Shown here piece after piece: positions 1 through 6,145 of a DNA stretch of 6,322 bases. Numbering within the stretch: position 1 is the first letter of the stretch; each line of letters starts with the position of its first letter. Source of the DNA: Acidimicrobiales bacterium (GTDB taxonomy: Bacteria; Actinomycetota; Acidimicrobiia; Acidimicrobiales; Iamiaceae); assembly GCA_020439605.1 (NCBI GenBank), contig JAGQSI010000112.1:1-6322 (forward strand), written 5' to 3'. The notes beneath the pieces are model-generated. The model saw only the letters and a list, made by a program, of their open reading frames with translations. It had not been told where the DNA came from and searched no databases. Made by a program: the position numbers and the translations under genes.

Positions 1-1
1 C

Positions 2-1267
2 ATGGCCATTGACGACGACGAGGACCCGGATTTCGGTCCTGGCGGAGCTCCACCTCCTGCCGACGATCGACTCTGGCGCCATCCCAGCGAGATGGCCCTG
101 TCCGCTTCACCAACGCCGCAATTGCCACAGCTCACATTGCCAATTGAGGCTGCCCGAGGTTCTTCTCGACGGACTCTGGGGCTCGCCATGGCTGCTTCCC
201 TCATTGCTGGCGTGGCCATGACATCAGGCGCCCTGTGGCTCACCCGGCCCAGTTGGGTGGACCGGCCAACGGCTACACGCCCAGCCAATCAACCAGACCC
301 AGAGGCCGCACCCAATACCCCAACGGTGTCCTTCGCTCTGGGAGGTAGCGAATCAACCGGTACCAACCCAGTCGCAGGACTCTCTGGATCCAACGCTTCA
401 GACGTTGTGGCACATCTCGCTCCCCGACTCGTAATGGTTCGCTCAACCCACTCAGGCGGAATCCGTTCAGCAACCGGCGTGCTACTGGCCAGCAGTGGCC
501 ATGTGCTGGTAGCTGCAGCAGCACTCGAAGGCTTCGAGTCAATTTCGGTTGTGGACTCCAGCCACCGCCCACACGACGCGAAGCTCATTGGCTTGGACCC
601 AACGTCTGGTGCCGCTGTTGTCGAGATCGCCTCCCCTCTTCCAGAACCCACCCCGCTCATGACGGTCGCACCAACCACGGGTCAACCCGTGTTTGTGATC
701 TCCCTCGAATCCACTCGTTCGGAGTCTGGCCGAGCGGTTCTCTACAACTCATCAGTGTCCTCGCTCGGAGCCAGATCCGAGGTTGGAAACATGGTGCTAC
801 ACGATTCGATCATCTTGGATCGACCTCTACCCGCTGAGGCTCTAGGCGCTCTGGTCACAGACCATGAAGGTCGCCTCATCGCAGTAGTTGCCTCGACCTC
901 CAACTCTGATGGTCTCGCAGTGGCAGCTCCATCGGTAGATGTTGTGGAAGCAGCCCGTGAGATCGCGCAGAACGGTCAGGTCCAACGGGCATGGCTCGGA
1001 GTTCAGGTAACGGACCTGAGCTCCACTCTCGCCAAATTCCTCGGACTTGAATCTGGCGCTGTCATCACATCGGTAGAACCCGGGTCTCCCGCCGAGCTCG
1101 CTGGACTTCGTGTTGGAGATGTCATTAGCGCCGTTGGAAACTCCCCGATTCGAGATGCGAGCGACCTCGTAACAGCAATTGGTGCCTACAGGCCCGGCTC
1201 CGAGACGACTGTCACAAAGTGGAGCAGGGGAACTACCAGCAAACTCGACATTCGACTCGGCGGCTAA
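2..1267 (+). CDS. Membrane-anchored HtrA-like (trypsin-fold) PDZ protein, probably proteolytically inactive
   Basis: The 421 residues read as an N-terminal acidic/Pro-rich cytoplasmic part (1-55) with the stretch D-R-L-W-R-H-P-S-E at 22-30, one membrane helix (about 59-80, preceded by Arg-Arg, so the C-terminus should face outside), a Pro/Thr/Ser/Asn-rich linker (81-130), a trypsin/HtrA-like beta-barrel domain (about 135-315) and a PDZ domain (about 329-420, with the A-W-L-G-V entry and the P-G-S-P-A-x-x-A-G-L-x-x-G-D core). This is the architecture of envelope quality-control proteases of the HtrA/DegP/PepD type. By eye the triad is absent: A173 sits where T-N-x-H-V has His, G203 where T-D-L-A-V has Asp, and A280 where G-N-S-G-G has Ser. 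I therefore infer a scaffold, sensor or peptide-binding role. The ATG at base 2 has no visible upstream context, so the real start may lie outside the window. The stop is TAA at 1265-1267. The downstream neighbour is convergent. Confidence 0.85.
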   Translation: MAIDDDEDPDFGPGGAPPPADDRLWRHPSEMALSASPTPQLPQLTLPIEAARGSSRRTLGLAMAASLIAGVAMTSGALWLTRPSWVDRPTATRPANQPDPEAAPNTPTVSFALGGSESTGTNPVAGLSGSNASDVVAHLAPRLVMVRSTHSGGIRSATGVLLASSGHVLVAAAALEGFESISVVDSSHRPHDAKLIGLDPTSGAAVVEIASPLPEPTPLMTVAPTTGQPVFVISLESTRSESGRAVLYNSSVSSLGARSEVGNMVLHDSIILDRPLPAEALGALVTDHEGRLIAVVASTSNSDGLAVAAPSVDVVEAAREIAQNGQVQRAWLGVQVTDLSSTLAKFLGLESGAVITSVEPGSPAELAGLRVGDVISAVGNSPIRDASDLVTAIGAYRPGSETTVTKWSRGTTSKLDIRLGG

Positions 1268-1327
1268 GCCAGGCGCACCGCTGGACGGCCTGACCGGGTT
1301 GTTGCAGCGATCGAGCCCGCCGAGTCA

Positions 1328-1350
1328 GCCAAGGTCTCTTGCTACTTGGC
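1328..1350. terminator. Weak inverted repeat between convergent genes, possible terminator
   Basis: GCCAAG at 1328-1333 pairs perfectly with CTTGGC at 1345-1350 around an 11-base loop. It lies at the end of the 74-bp convergent gap and covers the stop codon of the SDR-like gene (1342-1344). There is no T-tract on either side and the stem has only six pairs, so an intrinsic terminator is possible but poorly supported. Nothing else was recognised in this gap. Confidence 0.25.
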
Positions 1351-2373
1351 GGTCCGACGTCGACGACGGCGAACAAACGCAAGTGCACCCACCACAACAC
1401 CGGCCACGACGGCGCCACTCACCCCAAGAGCTAGCTCCTGGCGGCGTTGCGGCGAGATGGTCTCGAGAAGCGAGGCGTCATGACCAGCTACGTAGGCCTC
1501 CTCATTACTGAAGGTTGCCTCCCAACCGAGCTTGGTCAAACGGTCATTGGCCACGACCCATGGATGACGGGCATAGGGCAATACCCCCGGCGGGATCGGT
1601 GCCAAGCGGAGTTTCCAACGCCAAGACGCAAGGGTTAGCGCTACGGGTTCTGGCAGCCGCAAACGTGGTACCGGATCAAGCGCACGACGCTGAGTCGGAG
1701 TGAGCCAGCCATCGGGTGCAACGTTGAGAGGTTCATTCACCTTGTGTTCCCACGCCGCTATGACCGCAGTCGCGAGATCGTTCACGTGAAGGTATTGGGC
1801 TGCGGTGTCATCCGCGGTTGGGATATCTGCCGCCTGGTCCAGCGCCGATGCAAGCCATCCGCCTCGACCGTCCAGAACCAAAGTGGCTGGACGCAAACAA
1901 GCAACCGACATTGCCGGGTTGTCCCGGCGGGTTTCCCACGCCAATCGCTCGATCTCTCCACGCTGAACCGCAAACGCCAGGTCGGGATGAGGCCGCAGCG
2001 GCGCTTCCTCCGTGAGCGGAACAGCATTGTTGGCCCAAGGTCCATAGACGGTCGCGGACGACAGCACAACGAGGTTCGCCACGCCGGCTTTGGCCGCAGC
2101 CTCAAAGACCCGCCGAGCAATACTCACATCGACAGCATCATCGATCTCCGGCCCTTCTATGGCGGGTCCGAACACAGAAGACAGATGGATCACGCCATCC
2201 GCATCGGCGAACACCGTGGACAGATCACCGGTCAACAGGTCCACATTTTGGGTGCCCGGCGCTGATCGAAGATCAAGGCCAACAACCTCGTCCACGTCCG
2301 AACGTTCACCCAAAAGGCGGCTCACCCGACGACCCAAAACACTCGCTGTTCCAGTCACAACAACCTTCACCAT
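1342..2373 (-). CDS. Extended-SDR / NAD-dependent epimerase-like protein with C-terminal membrane anchor
   Basis: The 343-residue protein has a Rossmann-fold N-terminus (V-T-G-T-A-S-V-L-G at 6-14, acidic D34 after the second strand, D-G-V-I-H-L at 59-64), the L-S-S-A-T-V-Y-G strand (104-111), and the L-R-P-A and H-V-N-D-L motifs (160-163, 196-200) typical of extended SDR sugar epimerases/dehydratases. Family enzymes use Y-x-x-x-K. Here the aligned position is F134-A-V-Q-R138, so both catalytic residues are replaced, and the middle Gly of G-x-x-G-x-x-G is S11. The C-terminus is a hydrophobic helix (316-334) followed by six Arg and T-A-K, suggesting a tail anchor with the body in the cytoplasm. 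The ATG at 2373 was chosen because the first beta strand starts immediately after it. A GTG at 2409 would add 12 residues. The gene is divergent from the zincin-like gene. Substrate unknown. It may be a non-catalytic nucleotide-binding protein. Confidence 0.85.
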   Translation of the reverse strand: MVKVVVTGTASVLGRRVSRLLGERSDVDEVVGLDLRSAPGTQNVDLLTGDLSTVFADADGVIHLSSVFGPAIEGPEIDDAVDVSIARRVFEAAAKAGVANLVVLSSATVYGPWANNAVPLTEEAPLRPHPDLAFAVQRGEIERLAWETRRDNPAMSVACLRPATLVLDGRGGWLASALDQAADIPTADDTAAQYLHVNDLATAVIAAWEHKVNEPLNVAPDGWLTPTQRRALDPVPRLRLPEPVALTLASWRWKLRLAPIPPGVLPYARHPWVVANDRLTKLGWEATFSNEEAYVAGHDASLLETISPQRRQELALGVSGAVVAGVVVGALAFVRRRRRRTAK

Positions 2374-2418
2374 CTCGCGAGCTTGCCGCCCGAACGTCGC
2401 CAATGCCACATCGGGTCG

Positions 2419-2424
2419 TACGAT
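2419..2424 (+). promoter_or_regulatory. Putative -10 hexamer (TACGAT) for a leaderless transcript
   Basis: TACGAT matches the TANNNT core of actinobacterial -10 boxes and ends six bases before the ATG at 2431. A transcript from it would therefore begin at or next to the start codon. No purine-rich ribosome binding site is visible before that ATG, which agrees with leaderless translation. No convincing -35 box was seen. The 57-bp divergent gap must also hold the promoter of the SDR-like gene, for which I see no clear hexamer. Confidence 0.4.
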
Positions 2425-2430
2425 GGGCGC

Positions 2431-3636
2431 ATGAGTTCAGGCCCAAACCCGTTCGAAGGGATGCCGTTTTTCGGCGATCTGATCAAGATGTTGGGCTCCC
2501 AAGGCCCCGTTCAATGGGATGCTGCGCGCCAGCTAGCGGTGTCCATCGCAGCTGGAGGCGAGAGCGAACCCAACGTCGATCCTCTCGAGCGTGTCCGATT
2601 TGAGCAGTTGGGCCGTATTGCAGATCTGCACGTTGCTCAGGCCACAGGACTCTCTACCTCCACAACCGGCCACAGCGTCACGATCACACCGGTCACCCGA
2701 ACCCAATACGCGCTGGCCACACTCGATGCGCACCAGTCCCTGATAGAAGCAATGGCAGGTGCCCTACAGCTCAATAACCAAGCAGATCCATCTGCTGGTG
2801 CCGAGCTGGACCCGTTCGATCAATCAGACCCTGCCGAAGCATGGCTCCAACAGATGATGGGCCTGCTCAGCCCAATGCTCATCGCCATGACCGCTGGCTC
2901 TCTTGTAGGGCACCGTTCCACCCGAGACTTCGGGTCCTTCGATCTTCCGATTCCTCGCCCAGCGGGTGACGACCTTCTCGTTGTCGCACCTAACATCGAG
3001 AGCTTTGCGTCGGACTGGAGCATGGATGGCGAGGATCTGCGGCTCTGGGTCTGTCTGTACCAGCTAACCCATCACGCGGTACTAGGGCTCCCCCATGTTC
3101 GAGCCCGGCTCGAAGGGTTACTAATGGACTACGCGTCCTCCTTCGAAACCAGCCCAGATTCTCTCAACGACAAGCTCAACGATTTGGACATGTCATCGGG
3201 CGGCGGCGATCCAATGGCCAAGTTCCAAGAATTGATGGGAGATCCAGAGGTAGTTCTTGGTGCAGTCCGATCTCCCAGACAACAAGATCTGCTTCCACAT
3301 CTCGAAGCTCTGGTGTGCACGATCGTCGGCTACGTGGACCACATCATGGACAGGATCGGTGCGGGACTCGTCGGTTCCTACCATCAGATAACCGAAGCGG
3401 TTAGGCGCCGAAGAGTTGAGGCATCGGCTCAGGACCGCTTTGTTCAGAGGCTGCTCGGTCTAGAACTCACCCAGGACCGCTACGACCGTGGCGAGGCGTT
3501 CATTTCAGGTGTGGTCGAACGTGCTGGCACCGAAGGCCTGGAACGGCTGTGGCTGAGCCGTGAGATGTTGCCCACACCTCCCGAGGTTGACGCTCCCGGG
3601 CTTTGGCTCGCCCGAATCGATCTACCGAACGCCTAG
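2431..3636 (+). CDS. DUF2342 / TIGR03624-type zincin-like 'putative hydrolase' with degenerate metal site
   Basis: The 401-residue protein is recognised by its N-terminus (N-P-F-E-G-M-P-F-F-G-D-L, then Q-G-P-V and W-D-A-A-R-Q), N-V-D-P-x-x-R near 48-54, A-x-L-H-V-x-x-A-T-G-L-like text at 64-74, the G-S-L-V-G-H and F-D-L-P-I-P segment near 156-175, and a C-terminus with R-F-V-Q-R-L-L-G-L-E-L and L-P-T-P-P-E. These match the actinobacterial family called zincin-like metallopeptidase or putative hydrolase, whose biochemical role is, to my knowledge, unproven. The zinc signature H-E-x-x-H appears as Y210-Q-L-T-H214, and the later helix where the third ligand is expected reads V299-G-Y-V-D-H. Metal-dependent hydrolysis is therefore doubtful. 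I recall that other TIGR03624 members also have an altered motif. No signal peptide or membrane helix is seen, so it is probably cytoplasmic. An in-frame ATG at 2383 would add 16 residues unlike the family, so 2431 is preferred. Confidence 0.85.
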   Translation: MSSGPNPFEGMPFFGDLIKMLGSQGPVQWDAARQLAVSIAAGGESEPNVDPLERVRFEQLGRIADLHVAQATGLSTSTTGHSVTITPVTRTQYALATLDAHQSLIEAMAGALQLNNQADPSAGAELDPFDQSDPAEAWLQQMMGLLSPMLIAMTAGSLVGHRSTRDFGSFDLPIPRPAGDDLLVVAPNIESFASDWSMDGEDLRLWVCLYQLTHHAVLGLPHVRARLEGLLMDYASSFETSPDSLNDKLNDLDMSSGGGDPMAKFQELMGDPEVVLGAVRSPRQQDLLPHLEALVCTIVGYVDHIMDRIGAGLVGSYHQITEAVRRRRVEASAQDRFVQRLLGLELTQDRYDRGEAFISGVVERAGTEGLERLWLSREMLPTPPEVDAPGLWLARIDLPNA

Positions 3637-5357
3637 TTGATCCGGCGATCATTGGGAGCCCACGGGAAGGGGTTGTCAATGGTTGGATCAATGGTTGGAT
3701 CGTCCTGTAACCATTGCGGCTCCTCCATCAGATCTTGCTCCTCCGCTAGGACTCGATGGTTCTCAATGGTCTGATCCGCAAAAAGGGTCTGATCTTCACC
3801 CGTGCTGGGCGTACCAACAAGTGTCTGATCTTCAACCCCGACATGCTCGCCAAGAAGGGTCGGGTCTTCAACTTGGGAGAGGCGGCCATCCTGGGGGACG
3901 TAACCAACTTGGGAGACGTGGCCGTCTTGGGGGAGCTGGCCGTCTTGAGGCCTGTCCTCAAACTGCTCGCTCTCGTTAGCCTCGTCAGGGTCTGGGTCCT
4001 CATAGTCGGTTCCCCTGAGGCGCTCGAAGATGGTTCTTGGCGCCGCAGCCAAACGACCCTTCACCTCCTCGGATACCTCGCTGAACTTGCTCTCGATCTC
4101 GCTTGCTGCTGCGGTAGCTGCTGTTTGGCGAGCACCACTCCTATGGGCCCAAGCCATTCTGCCAATCACGTAGGACGCAGTTGCGAAAGCTGCCAAAGCA
4201 AACACGACTGCAAACCCTGAACGCGCTCCGATGTGAAAAGCGACAGGTATGAACGCACCAAGTACGTAAGAAACCTGGAATCTGGTTTCGAAGCGAGCAA
4301 AGGAACGTCCTCTGTTCGCGTCTGGGGCGTCTCGTTGCAGGATCGAGTCAAACGCCAACTTGCCGCTAGCCGCAGCAAACCCGACGCAGCCTCCCAGGAT
4401 CGATGCCCCAAGCACCTCGCCGAGCAACAGGGACAAGAACGCCCCCACGAGCACGACTAGAAGCGATCCAGTGAGAATGTTCTCCTCGGTGGTCTTCTCC
4501 TTGAGTCGCGGAGCCACAGCTGCGCCACCGAGTTGGCTCAACACGCTCACCGCTCCAACTACTGCGAACTCCCAAGGTCGACGGTCTCCACCGCGGAAAT
4601 CAAACGCGATGAGCAGCGTGAGAAACCCAACACACATCCGCAACAGCCCCATTGCGGATCCTGCCAACACGATTCCTGCACCACGAAGTTCATGCTTCTC
4701 CACTGAATCTGCAGGTCCACTAGCTACGCGAGATGCCGGGATCCTCGTCGCTAGTCCCGAGGCCACGAGATAGGTGATCATGGCCAACCCCAATGACCAA
4801 CCAGGCCCCCATACCTTCAGCAACAATCCAGCGGGCACTACACCAAGAAACGCCGAGACTCCCGAGATAATGGCCAGTTTGGAGTTGGCTTCCACCAATT
4901 CTCCGTCGTTGCTGACAACGGTCGGAACAAGGGCGCTTCGGGCGATGTGATACGCGCGTTGGGATACGAGCACACACAACGCCAACAAGAAGAACGGAGC
5001 CCCTCCCGCTCTGATCTGGCCGATCATCAAATAGCAGAGCAACGCCCTAGCCACGGTGGAGCCGAGAAGAACGAAGCGATGCCCACCCTTGAGCCTGTCC
5101 ACGAGGGGGCCCACAAGTGGAGCAATAACCGCAAACGGCAACATGGTGATCAGCAGATAGCGCACAACCGGCGCCCGGGCACTGTCTGCTGGCAGCGAAA
5201 AGAACAGTGAATCCGCCAAGGATGCTGCCACCATCGCATCCGCCATCGCGGATGCAGCGTGGGTGCGAGCCAACCTGTGAAAGGGCGTGACTATGAACGC
5301 TTTCATTCCCGCTGCGGTTGCGGGCCGAGATCCTCCGGGGAGGCCCAACTCAGTCAC
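3633..5357 (-). CDS. MFS transporter with long acidic, repetitive cytoplasmic tail
   Basis: The 574-residue protein has about 12 hydrophobic helices within residues 33-404. After helix 2 it carries the MFS motif-A-like G-P-L-V-D-R-L-K-G-G-H-R, so it is a proton-driven or similar major facilitator carrier in the inner membrane. Its substrate cannot be read from sequence; the general look is of drug- or metabolite-exporter-type MFS. About 170 residues (405-574) follow the last helix. This tail has a charged, possibly helical part (about 413-449), an acidic part, five hexapeptide repeats (470-499), three 12-residue repeats (497-532) and a D-P-T-I doublet (553-560). Most MFS proteins end soon after helix 12. 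The GTG at 5357 is taken as start because a -10-like TACCAT lies 7 bases before it; ATG at 5306 (residue 18) is the alternative. The stop TAG (3633-3635) overlaps that of the convergent gene. It follows the regulator gene after 68 bp. Confidence 0.88.
   Translation of the reverse strand: MTELGLPGGSRPATAAGMKAFIVTPFHRLARTHAASAMADAMVAASLADSLFFSLPADSARAPVVRYLLITMLPFAVIAPLVGPLVDRLKGGHRFVLLGSTVARALLCYLMIGQIRAGGAPFFLLALCVLVSQRAYHIARSALVPTVVSNDGELVEANSKLAIISGVSAFLGVVPAGLLLKVWGPGWSLGLAMITYLVASGLATRIPASRVASGPADSVEKHELRGAGIVLAGSAMGLLRMCVGFLTLLIAFDFRGGDRRPWEFAVVGAVSVLSQLGGAAVAPRLKEKTTEENILTGSLLVVLVGAFLSLLLGEVLGASILGGCVGFAAASGKLAFDSILQRDAPDANRGRSFARFETRFQVSYVLGAFIPVAFHIGARSGFAVVFALAAFATASYVIGRMAWAHRSGARQTAATAAASEIESKFSEVSEEVKGRLAAAPRTIFERLRGTDYEDPDPDEANESEQFEDRPQDGQLPQDGHVSQVGYVPQDGRLSQVEDPTLLGEHVGVEDQTLVGTPSTGEDQTLFADQTIENHRVLAEEQDLMEEPQWLQDDPTIDPTIDNPFPWAPNDRRIN
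3677..3700. repeat. Perfect 12-bp tandem duplication in the MFS tail
   Basis: CAATGGTTGGAT occurs twice back to back (3677-3688 and 3689-3700). On the minus strand it encodes the repeated D-P-T-I of the MFS C-terminus (residues about 553-560), keeping the frame. It looks like a recent local duplication. Confidence 0.9.
3762..3869 (-). repeat. Three 12-residue (36-bp) repeats in the MFS tail
   Basis: The minus strand encodes three 12-residue units, each starting E-D-[PQ]-T-L (residues 497-508, 509-520, 521-532). At DNA level the plus-strand word GTCTGATCTTCA starts at 3787 and 3823, and its variant GTCGGGTCTTCA at 3859, exactly 36 bases apart. A partial copy, GTCTGATC, starts 18 bases earlier at 3769. 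The period is therefore 36 bp with an 18-bp half period, in frame with the transporter. Confidence 0.85.
3861..3950 (-). repeat. Five hexapeptide (18-bp) tandem repeats in the MFS tail
   Basis: Residues 470-499 form five units of the pattern [PS]-Q-[DV]-[GE]-x-[LVP]. On the plus strand, 18-bp units start at 3871, 3889, 3907, 3925 and 3943. Alternate units are most alike (ACTTGGGAGA at 3871 and again at 3907), giving a 36-bp super-period in step with the neighbouring 12-residue repeats. This is an in-frame minisatellite. Confidence 0.88.
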
Positions 5358-5364
5358 GGTCCCT

Positions 5365-5370
5365 ATGGTA
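5365..5370 (-). promoter_or_regulatory. Putative -10 hexamer (TACCAT) just before the MFS start
   Basis: Read on the minus strand, TACCAT is followed by seven bases and then the GTG at 5357, the spacing expected if transcription starts at the GTG itself (leaderless mRNA). It fits the TANNNT core, but no good -35 box is visible 16-18 bases upstream. An AGGGA directly before the GTG could instead be a close ribosome binding site if the gene is read from the upstream regulator operon. Confidence 0.35.
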
Positions 5371-5380
5371 CGGAATCAGG

Positions 5381-5413
5381 GTGACAGCGAAGACTCGAAG
5401 AGTCCCAAGTCAC
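5381..5413. repeat. Nested inverted repeat in the regulator-MFS gap
   Basis: The outer arms GTGAC (5381-5385) and GTCAC (5409-5413) enclose the inner arms GACTC (5392-5396) and GAGTC (5400-5404) around a 3-base loop (GAA). The inner stem is separated from the outer arms by 6 and 4 unpaired bases. It starts 12 bases after the response-regulator stop codon and 10 bases before the putative MFS -10 box. It could be a terminator for the kinase-regulator transcript (though no T-tract follows) or an operator for a dimeric regulator. Confidence 0.55.
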
Positions 5414-5425
5414 GAATCTGAACTC

Positions 5426-6145
5426 TTAAACCTCGCTGGGCGGACCTTCATATTTGTATCCGAGACCACGAATCGTGACGATCCGGGTTGGAGCAGACGG
5501 GTCCGTCTCGATCTTGGCTCGAAGTCGCTTCACATGGACATCAAGGGTCTTTGTGTCACCTACGTAGTCGTGACCCCAGACCCGATCGATCAGGATGTCT
5601 CGGCTGAGAACGCGACCCACGTTGTCCAACAGGATCGCCAACAGCTCAAATTCCTTGAGTGGCAACGCCACCTTCTCACCTCTGATGACCACTTCATGAC
5701 GCTGCGCATCCAAGGAAACATCGCCAACTCGTAGCGCCTCGAGCGAACCTGTTGCAGCCGCATCTGTCTCAAGTGGGGACCTGCGCAATACCGCACGCAT
5801 ACGTGCAATCAGTTCTCGAATGCTGTAGGGCTTTGAGACGTAATCATCCGCTCCCACCTCTAGCCCTACCACCGTGTCGATCTCGCTGGTCTTTGCGGTC
5901 ACCATGATGATCGGCACCTTGGAACGCCGGCGCAGTTCACGACATACGTCCACACCCAACACCTTGGGCAACATGACATCCAGCAGAACAACATCTGGTT
6001 GCACAGCGTCGAAAAGATCCAACGCCTGGGCGCCATCTCGGGCAACCTGTACCCGAAAACCTTCTCGGCCAAGACCAATTGTCAGAGCTTCGACGTAGCT
6101 CTCCTCGTCCTCTACAACTAGGACTGTGGTAGTTGATTCAGCCAT
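5426..6145 (-). CDS. regX3: OmpR/PhoB-family response regulator, RegX3-like
   Basis: The 239-residue protein has a receiver domain (about 6-122) with acidic pocket E12-D13, phosphoacceptor D56 in L-L-D-V-M-L-P, T83 in M-V-T-A and K105 in S-K-P-Y. A short linker leads to a winged-helix DNA-binding domain (about 138-233) containing [22 protein letters not shown] and R-G-L-G-Y-K. The run from the E-I-D-x-V-V-G-L-E-x-G-A-D-D-Y-V segment through the recognition helix is very close to mycobacterial RegX3, the regulator of phosphate-starvation genes. The exact regulon here is inference. The ATG at 6145 is chosen because its first strand follows directly and it overlaps the kinase stop codon by 8 bases, a sign of translational coupling. 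A GAGAAG lies a few bases upstream as a plausible ribosome binding site. An upstream ATG at 6178 would add 11 unlike residues. The MFS gene follows. Confidence 0.93.
   Translation of the reverse strand: MAESTTTVLVVEDEESYVEALTIGLGREGFRVQVARDGAQALDLFDAVQPDVVLLDVMLPKVLGVDVCRELRRRSKVPIIMVTAKTSEIDTVVGLEVGADDYVSKPYSIRELIARMRAVLRRSPLETDAAATGSLEALRVGDVSLDAQRHEVVIRGEKVALPLKEFELLAILLDNVGRVLSRDILIDRVWGHDYVGDTKTLDVHVKRLRAKIETDPSAPTRIVTIRGLGYKYEGPPSEV

Noticed and set aside
289..678. 129-residue open frame on the minus strand inside the HtrA-like gene
   Set aside because: It is a shadow frame without domain features. The plus-strand frame has a membrane helix, barrel and PDZ domain in order.
1744..2265. 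173-residue open frame on the plus strand opposite the SDR-like gene
   Set aside because: Its composition is rich in Arg/Gln/His/Ser as expected from the reverse frame of a coding gene. The opposite strand has clear Rossmann and SDR motifs.
2383..2430. N-terminal extension of the zincin-like protein from an upstream ATG at 2383
   Set aside because: The 16 added residues resemble no family member that I know, whereas the N-P-F-x-G-x-P-F start follows the ATG at 2431, which also has a well-placed -10-like hexamer.
3769..3950. Possible CRISPR array (36-bp periodic repeats)
   Set aside because: The 36-bp period covers the whole unit with no unique spacers between copies. Repeats are degenerate, stay in frame and encode a peptide repeat of the transporter.
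3756..4220. 154-residue open frame on the plus strand opposite the MFS tail
   Set aside because: It lies wholly antisense to the well-supported MFS gene, and its repeated-looking text is the shadow of the tail repeats. No recognisable domain or ribosome binding site.
5358..5425. Pho-box (RegX3/PhoP-type direct repeats) upstream of the MFS gene
   Set aside because: I looked for spaced GTTCACC-like direct repeats and found only single GTGAC/GTCAC arms belonging to the palindrome, so a specific RegX3 site is not supported.
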